Origin: Pseudomonadota bacterium
GTDB taxonomy: Bacteria > Pseudomonadota > Gammaproteobacteria > Steroidobacterales > Steroidobacteraceae
Assembly: GCA_021792815.1 (NCBI GenBank)
Contig: JAJYTX010000013.1
Coordinates: 1-16,930 of the forward strand
DNA length: 16,930 nt
Direction: 5' to 3'
The notes under the pieces were generated by a model that worked only from the letters and a program-made list of their open reading frames with translations, was not told the DNA's origin and searched no databases. Shown here in pieces: positions 7,380-14,635 of the stretch (its first letter is position 1; the number at the start of each line of letters is the position of its first letter). The position numbers were made by a program, and so were the translations under genes.

Positions 7380-8771
7380 ATGAAGTTCCTTAATCGCGGC
7401 CCGCGGGGGCCTGTCGCGAGGGTATTGCTGCTGGCGTGCTCACTGACGGCGGCCGGGGCTGTCCTGGCGGGCCCCAGCGTCTATCCGACCGGGGTGACCC
7501 GCTACGATCCTTCGAAGGCCTACAACTGCGACGTCCTGTTCAGTCCACCGGACGGGAAGACCTACCTCATCGACATGAACGGCCACGTGCTGCATGTGTG
7601 GAACTACGGAGGATTTCCGGCGAGGATGCTCAGCCCGGCTTCGACGGGCGGCATCAAGGGGGAAATCGGCGTGCAGACCGCGCTCGTGCCCGCGGGAAGC
7701 CGCGCCGGGGCGATCAGTCTGGTGCCGGGGCAGAAGGGGCAGTTTGCGGATCTGACGTTCGGCTACGTCAGCTGGCAGGGGAGGATACTCTGGCAGTGGG
7801 GCACGCAGGCCCCGGGAGGGGCGGTGCTGCAGCATCATGACTGGCAGCGCCTGCCGAACGGCGACACGCTGATTCTCGGTAACGTCGTCACGCGGCTGAA
7901 GGGATTCGGCACGCGGAGGATGCTCGACCCGGTGGTCTACGAGGTCAGTCCGGCTGGGCGGATCGTCTGGAGCTGGAGGGCGTCGCAGCACCTGAAAGGC
8001 CTGGGGTTCAGCGGCGCGCGGCTGAAGCTGATGGAGCGCGACGCGCCGGCGGATTACCTGCACATGAACGCCATGCAAGCTCTCGGCCCGAATCACTGGG
8101 CGGCGTCCGGCGATCGGCGCTTTGCGCCGGGCAACATCCTCATCAGCTCGCGCAATGCGAATTTCCTCGCCATCATCAGCCGGCGCACGGGACACATCGT
8201 CTGGCGTCTGGGCCCGAACTTTCCGCCGCGCAAAACGGTCGTGTTTTCCGATCTCGGGAAAAAGGCGCCTTTCCCGGTCGACGGCTTCAGCGGGCAACAC
8301 GACGCGCACATGATCCCGCCGGGGCTGCCGGGCGCAGGCGACCTGCTGGTGTTCGACAACGAGGGGGAGGGCGGCTATCCGCCCGCGGATCTTCCAGTGG
8401 TGTCCGGCTCGCGCGTGCTCGAGATCAATCCGGTCACCCGGGAGGTGGTGTGGCAATATACCGGCACGAAGCGCACGTTCTTCAGTCCGTTCATCGGCAG
8501 CGCGCAGCGACTGCCAAACGGCAACACGCTGATCGATGAGGGAATCTGGGGCCGGTTCTTCCAGGTGACGCCGGCCGGAAAGATCGTCTGGGAATACCTG
8601 TCGCCTTTTGTCGGCCGGGGTCCCGGCGGACTGAAGGCCATTCCATGGGTGTATCGGGTCCAGGCTGTGCCCTACAGCTGGCTGCCGGCCGGTGTGCGCC
8701 AGTCGGAAATACCCGTGCATCCACCGGTATTCGGAAAGTTTCACGTGACAGCGGGAGGGGCCGCGCGCTGA
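7380..8771 (+). CDS. Exported arylsulfotransferase-family protein
   Basis: From ATG 7380 (GAGG just upstream) the protein has 463 residues; an in-frame TTG at 7359 would add seven and is less likely. Residues 1-31 form a signal peptide (VARVLLLACSLTAAGAVLAG), so it should act in the periplasm. The body has the repeated beta-propeller motifs of arylsulfate sulfotransferases: HHDWQRLPNGDTLI, DYLHMNAM, NILISSRNANFLAIISRRTG, GQHDAHMIPPG and DLLVFDNEGEGG. By position these supply candidates for the family catalytic set: H153, H228, R258 and H307, the last being the likely sulfurylated histidine. Family enzymes move sulfuryl groups between phenols without PAPS. It lies 72 bases after the TonB receptor in the same direction, so is probably co-transcribed. 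A truncated relative is at 2452-2616. The family also contains members of untested activity, so the reaction is inferred. Confidence 0.85.
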   Translation: MKFLNRGPRGPVARVLLLACSLTAAGAVLAGPSVYPTGVTRYDPSKAYNCDVLFSPPDGKTYLIDMNGHVLHVWNYGGFPARMLSPASTGGIKGEIGVQTALVPAGSRAGAISLVPGQKGQFADLTFGYVSWQGRILWQWGTQAPGGAVLQHHDWQRLPNGDTLILGNVVTRLKGFGTRRMLDPVVYEVSPAGRIVWSWRASQHLKGLGFSGARLKLMERDAPADYLHMNAMQALGPNHWAASGDRRFAPGNILISSRNANFLAIISRRTGHIVWRLGPNFPPRKTVVFSDLGKKAPFPVDGFSGQHDAHMIPPGLPGAGDLLVFDNEGEGGYPPADLPVVSGSRVLEINPVTREVVWQYTGTKRTFFSPFIGSAQRLPNGNTLIDEGIWGRFFQVTPAGKIVWEYLSPFVGRGPGGLKAIPWVYRVQAVPYSWLPAGVRQSEIPVHPPVFGKFHVTAGGAAR

Positions 8772-8778
8772 TCGGAGT

Positions 8779-8822
8779 CTGCCGGTGCGGTGGCCTCGGC
8801 TTCGAGGCCGCGGCACCGGCAG
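8779..8822. terminator. Long hairpin terminator between convergent operons
   Basis: CTGCCGGTGC (8779-8788) pairs with GCACCGGCAG (8813-8822), and inside it GGCCTCG pairs with CGAGGCC around a GCTT loop. Together they make a ~20-bp stem with one small internal mismatch, beginning eight bases after the arylsulfotransferase stop. It lies between that gene and the convergent 68-aa gene, so it could terminate transcription from both sides. There is no T-tract, as is common in GC-rich genomes. The remaining 110 bases to the next gene hold only a minor repeat, CTCAGTC/GACTGAG (8866-8872/8886-8892). Confidence 0.65.
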
Positions 8823-8932
8823 AGCCGGGCGCGGGCCGGGATGCCGTCATGGTCATCGATGGCCGCTCAGTCGTGCGTTCCCGTGGACTGAGGAGGGGAC
8901 GGCACGAGGCGCGCGGTGTTCGGGGGCGCCGG

Positions 8933-9139
8933 CTATCCCCGCCGGAACGGCAGCGTCAGCAGAAACAGAATCGTGCGCAGGTTCAGCAGACCGAGCGCCT
9001 TGCGCGCCTCGGCCGGCTTCAATTTCGCGGTGATCGGCATGGCGCCGAACAGCTTGCCGCGGATCACCAGATCCGAGCCGCTGCGCTCGATGGAGGTGAC
9101 GGCCATCATCTCCCGGCCGTCGGCGCCGTAGATCTTCAT
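8933..9139 (-). CDS. Small conserved-looking protein coupled to the FAD oxidoreductase
   Basis: A 68-residue protein whose ATG at 9139 overlaps the TGA of the upstream oxidoreductase gene by four bases (ATGA), a hallmark of translational coupling. It begins MKIYGADGREMMAVTSIERS and ends in a short hydrophobic stretch LLNLRTILFLLTLPF, possibly an amphipathic or membrane-touching helix, with basic residues at the terminus. I do not recognise a named family. The regular alternation of charged and hydrophobic residues in the first 40 positions (SDLVIRGKLFGAMPITAKLK) suggests a small beta-rich fold. A role as partner or membrane anchor of the oxidoreductase is a guess from the overlap alone. That it is a real gene is supported by the overlap and the coherent composition. 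Confidence 0.7.
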   Translation of the reverse strand: MKIYGADGREMMAVTSIERSGSDLVIRGKLFGAMPITAKLKPAEARKALGLLNLRTILFLLTLPFRRG

Positions 9140-10725
9140 GGGCGTGCGGTCACCACTTTTTCGAAGTCGATGTTCAGGTCGTCGAACACGCGGATGGCGG
9201 TGGCGCGGCCTGCGCCGTACACGCCGCCGCCCGGGTGCATGAAGGGGCCCACCAGGTACAGCCGCTCCACGCCCGGCACCGTGAACTGTGACAGATCCGG
9301 TGTCGGCCGATGGCCGGCGGTCTGATAGAAATACGGCGCGATCCCGTGCACGTCCCCACCGGGCATGCTGGTCGGCAGGTTGCGCGCGTGATCGAGCGGG
9401 GTGACGATGGTGCGCCGGATGATGTTGTCGGCCGTCAGGTTCTTCACGAACCGCTGATAATGCCGCAGGCTCCGGTCGCCCATCTCCTCGCGGATCTCGT
9501 CCCAGCGCGCGGCGCCTCCGTCCTCGAGGTCGTAGGGCGCGAAGGTGATGCCGTGAAACAACCCGCAGCCGGGCGGCACGCGGCTGGGGTCGCCGATGCT
9601 CTCGTCGCCTCCGGCGCCGAGCACGCGCTCGGAGATGCGGCCACGGCGCAGCGCATCGAAGTCATCCAGCATGTCACTCAACCGGTCGCTCGCCATGAAC
9701 TCCAGCATGATGGCGTCTTCGACTTCCTTGCCGGCATGGTACTGGATGCGCTCCCTCAGATCGTAATGGCTCACCATGATGCTGAACGAGGCGAGCGTGG
9801 TGCGCTCGGCCCGCTGCAGCACCGGCTCGGGTACCCCGGTGACGAACCGTCGCAATACATGCGGATGCAGCGCCGCAATGACGGCATCCTTCGCCCTGAA
9901 CTGCTCGCCGGTGGTCAGCTCCAGGCCCACCGCGCGGCCGCCCGAGGTCAGCACTCTGCGCACCTCGGCGTTGCAGCGCACCTCGCCGCCGTAATGCTCG
10001 ATGCACCGCACCAGCGCCTCGGTCAGCTTGCCGCTGCCGCCGATCGGCTGCGAGACCCCGAAGCCGTGCATCAGGCCGGGCATCAGGAACATGCCGAAGC
10101 CCGTGCCGAGCTCATCGGGCATCTGCAGATTCTCGCTCACCAGACGCAGCAGCCAGATCCTGACTTTCTCGCTCTCGAAGGACTGCCGGGCGATTTCCAG
10201 CGAGCTGCGCTGCATCGCATCGAGGATCTCTCGGCCCTCGTCGCTCTGATCCATCATGGCGACGAACGCGCCGAGCGGCAGCGGCGGGGCGTAGAGGCCC
10301 GCCGCGAACATCGGCAGCATCTGCATGGCGCGCTCGGCGAAGCGGCGGTAGGTCTCGGCATCCTTCGGCGAGATCCGGGCGATGCCCTCGCAGGTCCGGT
10401 CGAGATCCTTGTACGCGACCAGGGTCGTCTGGTCGCGGAAGATCATGGCGTAAGGGGTGCCGTAGCGGTACTTCAGCCCGAACCGGGCGATCAGGCCCAG
10501 CTCGTCGTCGCGGATCAGGGGGTTGCCCTGGATCATGATGTGCACGCTCGAGTGCTCATCGTGCCAGTAGCCGGGCGTGTTGATTTCCCGGGTGACGACC
10601 CCACCGCCCGGCCAGGCCTTGCGCTCCAGGACCAACACCTTCCTGCCGGCCTTGGCGAGGTAGGCGGCCGCGGTGAGGCCGTTGTGGCCCGCGCCCAGGC
10701 CGAGGACATCGTATTGAGAGCTCAT
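9136..10725 (-). CDS. FAD-dependent oxidoreductase, phytoene desaturase / PYROXD2-like
   Basis: A 529-residue flavoprotein. The N-terminus YDVLGLGAGHNGLTAAAYLA holds the Rossmann GxGxxG (G11, G13, G16), with the ribose-binding acidic residue E34 in VLVLER followed by WPGGGV. The C-terminal FAD-contact motif is GVERLYLVGPFMHPGGGVYG followed by AGRATAIRVFDDL. This N- and C-terminal signature is that of the CrtI/PYROXD2 branch of the amine-oxidase/phytoene-desaturase superfamily. Members desaturate or oxidise hydrophobic substrates, but this branch is mostly uncharacterised. Length is normal. No convincing ribosome site precedes ATG 10725. It is divergent from the dehydrogenase at 10860 and coupled to the 68-aa gene. 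A carotenoid role is unlikely because no other carotenoid gene is nearby; a catabolic oxidation is more consistent with context. Confidence 0.88.
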   Translation of the reverse strand: MSSQYDVLGLGAGHNGLTAAAYLAKAGRKVLVLERKAWPGGGVVTREINTPGYWHDEHSSVHIMIQGNPLIRDDELGLIARFGLKYRYGTPYAMIFRDQTTLVAYKDLDRTCEGIARISPKDAETYRRFAERAMQMLPMFAAGLYAPPLPLGAFVAMMDQSDEGREILDAMQRSSLEIARQSFESEKVRIWLLRLVSENLQMPDELGTGFGMFLMPGLMHGFGVSQPIGGSGKLTEALVRCIEHYGGEVRCNAEVRRVLTSGGRAVGLELTTGEQFRAKDAVIAALHPHVLRRFVTGVPEPVLQRAERTTLASFSIMVSHYDLRERIQYHAGKEVEDAIMLEFMASDRLSDMLDDFDALRRGRISERVLGAGGDESIGDPSRVPPGCGLFHGITFAPYDLEDGGAARWDEIREEMGDRSLRHYQRFVKNLTADNIIRRTIVTPLDHARNLPTSMPGGDVHGIAPYFYQTAGHRPTPDLSQFTVPGVERLYLVGPFMHPGGGVYGAGRATAIRVFDDLNIDFEKVVTARP

Positions 10726-10859
10726 CGGCGCAGGCTAACGGGCGCGGGCACGGATGTCTAATTCATGCCGTCCATGCCCGCCATCAGCCGTAACGATGCC
10801 TCAGCGCCCGCCCACGCGGTAACATGGTTTTGTCAATGTTCAAGGCACAGGGGTACTCC

Positions 10860-11600
10860 ATGCGGCATCAGGGGAAAGTGGCGCTCGTGACCGGCGGCAG
10901 CAGCGGGATCGGTCAGGCGATCGCCTGCCGCCTGGGGCGCGAGGGCGCGAAAGTAGCGATTGCGGATGTCGCGGACGCGGGCGAGACTCTGGCGCTGCTG
11001 AGACCATCCGGCGCGGAAGGCCTCGCATCGTCGTGCGACATTTCCGATCCCCGGCAGGTCGCAGCGTTCGTGGCCCAGGTGGGCCAGCGTTTCGGCCCGC
11101 CGCAGATCCTGGTGCACAGCGCGGTCGTACAGTTTGTCCGGCCGTTCGAAGAGCTGTCGCTCGAGGACTGGCGGCGCACCCAGGCGGTCAATCAGGAGTC
11201 CATGTTCCACCTGCTGAAGGCGGTGCTCCCGGGCATGAAGGCCGGGCAGTGGGGCCGCATCATTGCCATCGCTTCCTCAACTTTCTTCGTGGGTGCGTCG
11301 GCCATGACCCATTACGTCACCAGCAAGGGCGCGCTGATCGGCCTGGTGCATGGGCTCGCAGCCGAGGTCGGCCCGTTCGGGATTACGATCAATGCCGTGG
11401 CGCCGGGGCTGACGCGGACCAAGGCGGCGGCGGCCGATCTGCCCCCGGAGCTGTTCGCCCAGATCGCTGCCCTGCAATGCATCAAGCGCAACGGCACGCC
11501 GGAAGACCAGGCGGCACTGGTGTCGTTCCTCGCTTCCGAGGAAGCCGGCTTCATCACCGGGCAGAGCATTCTGGCCGACGGCGGCCAGGGCAGGACCTGA
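10860..11600 (+). CDS. Short-chain dehydrogenase/reductase (SDR), classical type
   Basis: A 246-residue cytoplasmic NAD(P)-dependent oxidoreductase. TGGSSGIG at residues 11-18 binds the cofactor, and the aspartate in IADVAD suggests NAD(H) preference. The catalytic set is complete: S139 in IAIASSTF, Y152 and K156 in HYVTSKGA, plus an asparagine in AVNQES. The usual NNAG motif is replaced by VHSAV. PGLTRTKAA and the C-terminal GQSILADGGQ fit the family. An upstream in-frame ATG at 10824 would add twelve residues, but AGGGG at 10849-10853 fits the ATG at 10860 and places the GxxxGxG at the usual distance from the N-terminus. The next dehydrogenase follows after 33 bases, so they are probably co-transcribed. 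The substrate is unknown; a hydroxy/keto step of an aromatic or alicyclic pathway is plausible. Confidence 0.93.
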   Translation: MRHQGKVALVTGGSSGIGQAIACRLGREGAKVAIADVADAGETLALLRPSGAEGLASSCDISDPRQVAAFVAQVGQRFGPPQILVHSAVVQFVRPFEELSLEDWRRTQAVNQESMFHLLKAVLPGMKAGQWGRIIAIASSTFFVGASAMTHYVTSKGALIGLVHGLAAEVGPFGITINAVAPGLTRTKAAAADLPPELFAQIAALQCIKRNGTPEDQAALVSFLASEEAGFITGQSILADGGQGRT

Positions 11601-11633
11601 GCCCTTCAGCATCGCGCGCAGCAGGAACCTCCG

Positions 11634-12434
11634 ATGAAACCCAGTCTTGGACAATCGAGCATGCGTTCGGATCGCCTGGCGGGCAAAGTGGCGCTGGTCA
11701 CCGGTGCGGGCAACGGAATCGGTCGCGGCTGTGCCCTCATGTGCGCGCGTCATGGTGCCCAGGTGATCGGCTCGGACCTCGATGCCACGGCGGCGCAAGA
11801 GACCGTGGCCTTGGCCGCACAGGAAGGCCTCACTCTGACGAGTCTGCACCCGATCGATCTGACGGTACCGGCCGACGTCGAGCGCATGGTCGCGCGCGCG
11901 GTGGAGCAATTCGGGCGGCTCGATATCCTGGTGAACGCCGGCGCCTGGGGCGCCTTCGAGTGGATCGAGAACATGGACTACCAGCGGCATTGGCGCCGGA
12001 CGCTGGCCGCGGAGCTCGATTCGGTGTTCCTGGTGTGCAAGGCGGCATGGCCGCACCTGAAGGCGAGCGGCGCGGCGTCGATCGTCAACTTCGCTTCGGC
12101 CAATGCCTACGTGGCGCTGCCAGGCTCCGGCGCCCTGGCCCATTGCGCGGGCAAGGGCGGGGTGCTGTCGATGACCCGGCAACTCGCCATGGAAGGCGCG
12201 CCGCACCAGATCCGCGCCAACACCATCAGCCCCGGCCTGGTGCTCACCGCCGCCACCCGGCCCGTCATCGAAGGCAACCCGCAGATTCGCGAGGCGGCCC
12301 GCAGTAAGATGATGACTGGCCGCTTCGGTCAGCCGGAGGACATCGCCTGGACGGTGGTCTATCTGGCGTCCGAAGAAGCCTCCTGGGTGACCGGCGCGGA
12401 CTTCTCCATAGACGGCGGCGCGACGGCCTGGTGA
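11634..12434 (+). CDS. Atypical short-chain dehydrogenase with His replacing the catalytic Tyr
   Basis: A 266-residue SDR-fold protein. Cofactor site TGAGNGIG is at residues 23-30, LVNAGAWG replaces NNAG, serine S155 lies in IVNFASANAY, and the end is GADFSIDGGATAW. At the position of the catalytic tyrosine the sequence reads ALAHCAGKGG: H170 with K174 retained, so the YxxxK motif is HxxxK. The codon is a clear CAT. Similar HxxxK proteins are known among SDRs, and some, like 2,4-dienoyl-CoA reductase relatives, work without that tyrosine. The chemistry may therefore differ from simple alcohol oxidation. ATG 11634 has AGGA just upstream; M10 is an alternative. It follows the first SDR by 33 bases and precedes the CoA ligase. 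Confidence 0.9.
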   Translation: MKPSLGQSSMRSDRLAGKVALVTGAGNGIGRGCALMCARHGAQVIGSDLDATAAQETVALAAQEGLTLTSLHPIDLTVPADVERMVARAVEQFGRLDILVNAGAWGAFEWIENMDYQRHWRRTLAAELDSVFLVCKAAWPHLKASGAASIVNFASANAYVALPGSGALAHCAGKGGVLSMTRQLAMEGAPHQIRANTISPGLVLTAATRPVIEGNPQIREAARSKMMTGRFGQPEDIAWTVVYLASEEASWVTGADFSIDGGATAW

Positions 12435-12448
12435 CCTGACGGGCGCCC

Positions 12449-12471
12449 GGCTGGGCGTCTGTCGCCCAGCC
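12449..12471 (+). terminator. Hairpin after the SDR pair
   Basis: GGCTGGGCG (12449-12457) and CGCCCAGCC (12463-12471) make a perfect 9-bp stem with a 5-base loop, 15 bases after the second dehydrogenase stop. It has no T-tract. It probably ends or attenuates the SDR transcript before the CoA ligase. The rest of the gap to 12684 shows no recognisable gene or promoter; the ligase frame is open through it, but the translation there does not look like protein. Confidence 0.5.
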
Positions 12472-12684
12472 CGACGGGATGATCCGGGCAGGCGGGCCAT
12501 CATGCGCCGACGCATGAGCGCCGCAGGGATGCCCACCGGTTGTGTCCGGCGGGCGGTTCGGTGGCATCATGCGCTCGCGGGTGCCGACACTGCGGGGGAA
12601 TCGGATGCTCGAGGGCGAGACGAATCGTCTGGATCGCGTGGCGCGTGCCGGCACGAGACCGTCTCGCCTGGTCTTGCCGTACCC

Positions 12685-14544
12685 GTGTCCGAAATCCACC
12701 GCATGAGACCCCGACCCGGTCTGTTCGCGGATGCCGCCATCGAGTGTCAGGCCGATCCCGACGGATTCCTGCGGCTGCGTTCGCCGAGCGCGCTGGGTGC
12801 CTACCCCGCCAACATGGGCCTCTACCTCGAGCAGTGGGCCCGGACCGCTCCCGACAGAGCATTTCTCGCGGAACGAAATGAGGACGATCGGTGGCGGATC
12901 CTGACGTATGCCGAGGCGCGGCGACGCGTGCGCCGGGTCGCGACGGCGCTGCTGAGGAACGGACTCCCGGCAGACCGTCCAGTCATGATCCTGTCCGACA
13001 ACGGCATCGAGCATGCGCTGCTCATGCTGGCGGCCCTGCACGTGGGCGTTCCCAGCGTGTCGGTCTCGCCCGCCTATTCGCTGCTTTCCCGGGACTTCGC
13101 CAAGCTTCGCGACATCGTGACCCTGGTCGGGCCCGGCTGGATTTACGCCGATGATCCGCCTCGCTACCGTGACGCCCTCGAGGCGGTGCGCGGCCTGCAT
13201 TCCGCGGTCCTCGTGGCCGGGCAGGGGCGCGGCGAAGGCGCAGCCCTGGGGTTCGAGGGACTGGACGTCGAAGAAGACCGGTCCGCGGTCGACGCAGCAT
13301 TCGCCCAGGTAGGGCCGGACACGGTCGCGAAGCTGCTGTTCACTTCCGGCTCGACCGGTGAGCCCAAGGGCGTCATCAACACGCAACGGATGCTGGTGAG
13401 CAACCAGCAGGCGAGGGGGCAATGCTGGCCGTTTCTCGAGCGGGCCCCGCCGATCCTGGTCGACTGGCTGCCGTGGTCCCATACCTTCGGGGGCAACCAC
13501 AACTTCAATCTGGTCCTGCGGTTCGGCGGCACGCTGTACATCGATGCCGGTCGGCCGGTCTCCGGGCGATTCGCCCCGACCGTCGCCAACCTCAAGGAGA
13601 TCGCGCCGACGGTCTATCTCAACGTGCCCCGCGGTTATGAAATGCTGGTTGCCGCGCTCGAGCAGGACCCGGAGCTCAGACAGCGGTTTTTCAGCCGCCT
13701 CGAGCTCATGTTTTATGCGGCGGCCGCCCTGCCGCAGCACCTGTGGGAGGCGCTCACCGCGCTGGCCGTTCGGACCGTGGGCGCGCCCGTGCCGCTCGTG
13801 TCCGCGTGGGGCGCAACCGAGACGGCACCTCTGGTCACCGACTGTCATTTCCAGGCATCTGGCACCGGCTGCATCGGCATCCCGGTTCCCGGCGTCGTGC
13901 TCAAGCTGCTGCCGAGCGGCGAGAAGCTCGAGGTGCGCGTCAAGGGCCCGAATGTCACGCCGGGCTACTTCAAACGCCCCGATCTGACCGCGCAGAGCTT
14001 CGACGAGCAAGGCTTCTACCGGATCGGGGATGCCGTGCGTTTCGTCGACAGGGCGCATCCCGAACGCGGATTGCTGTTCGATGGTCGAGTGGCGGAGGAC
14101 TTCAAGCTCGATTCCGGAACCTGGGTCAATGTCACGGCGCTGCGATTGAGAGCGATCAGCGCGCTGGCGCCGATTGCCCAGGATGTCGTGGTGGCGGGGC
14201 ACGACCGTTCCGACGTGAGACTGCTGATCTTCCCCAATATGAGCGCCTGTGCGTCACTGTGCGCCGGCGCCCGAGCAGACGCCTCGATCCAGGAAGTTCT
14301 GGCCCATCCTGCCGTTCGCGCCCGCGTCGGGCTGGCGCTGCGGGCGTTGCGCGCCGAGGGCGGCGGATCCTCGAGGTACGCGGCCGCGGCACTCCTCATG
14401 GACGAGCCGGCCTCGATCGACGCCGGAGAAATCACGGACAAGGGGTACATCAATCAGGGCGTGGTGCTGCGCCGGCGCGGCGATCTCGTCACGCGGCTGT
14501 ACGCGGCGGACACGCCGGATGTCATCCCGTTGGCTGAGCGCTGA
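12685..14544 (+). CDS. fcs: Feruloyl-CoA synthetase-type AMP-forming acyl-CoA ligase
   Basis: An adenylate-forming ligase of ~619 residues. LLFTSGSTGEPKGVINTQRM is the AMP-binding signature. WLPWSHTFGGNHNFNLVL, FGGTLYIDAGRP and IAPTVYLNVPRGYEMLV are the distinctive segments of the feruloyl-CoA synthetase subgroup, followed by WGATETAPL, the FDGRVAEDFKLDSGTWVNV region and GEITDKGYINQ, which carries the likely catalytic lysine. Such enzymes convert ferulate and related hydroxycinnamates to CoA thioesters in the cytoplasm using ATP. The frame is open back to ATG 12502, but residues encoded before ~12685 look unlike protein and exceed the family length; GTG 12685 or ATG 12703 fits, though neither has a strong ribosome site. 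No hydratase/lyase gene (ech) or vanillin dehydrogenase (vdh) is adjacent, so the true acid substrate is uncertain. Confidence 0.88.
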   Translation: MSEIHRMRPRPGLFADAAIECQADPDGFLRLRSPSALGAYPANMGLYLEQWARTAPDRAFLAERNEDDRWRILTYAEARRRVRRVATALLRNGLPADRPVMILSDNGIEHALLMLAALHVGVPSVSVSPAYSLLSRDFAKLRDIVTLVGPGWIYADDPPRYRDALEAVRGLHSAVLVAGQGRGEGAALGFEGLDVEEDRSAVDAAFAQVGPDTVAKLLFTSGSTGEPKGVINTQRMLVSNQQARGQCWPFLERAPPILVDWLPWSHTFGGNHNFNLVLRFGGTLYIDAGRPVSGRFAPTVANLKEIAPTVYLNVPRGYEMLVAALEQDPELRQRFFSRLELMFYAAAALPQHLWEALTALAVRTVGAPVPLVSAWGATETAPLVTDCHFQASGTGCIGIPVPGVVLKLLPSGEKLEVRVKGPNVTPGYFKRPDLTAQSFDEQGFYRIGDAVRFVDRAHPERGLLFDGRVAEDFKLDSGTWVNVTALRLRAISALAPIAQDVVVAGHDRSDVRLLIFPNMSACASLCAGARADASIQEVLAHPAVRARVGLALRALRAEGGGSSRYAAAALLMDEPASIDAGEITDKGYINQGVVLRRRGDLVTRLYAADTPDVIPLAER

Positions 14545-14635
14545 CGCGGCTCCAGGGGGCGGAGCAGCCGCTCGCGCCTGAGGCGCTGCGCGTGTCCGGC
14601 AGTCCGGTCGAGAATCCGGGCCGGCGCGGGCCTCC

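Noticed and set aside
7440..8816. 458-codon minus-strand open frame opposite the arylsulfotransferase
   Set aside because: Shadow of a clearly coding plus-strand gene; low-complexity basic translation, and it runs through the terminator hairpin.
9310..10761. 483-codon open frame on the plus strand opposite the FAD oxidoreductase
   Set aside because: It is a shadow of the flavoenzyme; the translation is rich in His, Gln, Ala and Arg and shows no domain.
12502..12684. N-terminal extension of the CoA ligase from ATG 12502
   Set aside because: The 61 extra residues show no resemblance to the ligase family, exceed the usual length and lie just after a hairpin; starts at 12685 or 12703 fit better.
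12265..14202. 645-codon open frame on the minus strand opposite the CoA ligase
   Set aside because: The plus strand encodes an unmistakable AMP-forming ligase and the end of an SDR. The antisense translation is Arg/Pro/Gly-rich without any recognisable motif, a common artefact of high-GC DNA.
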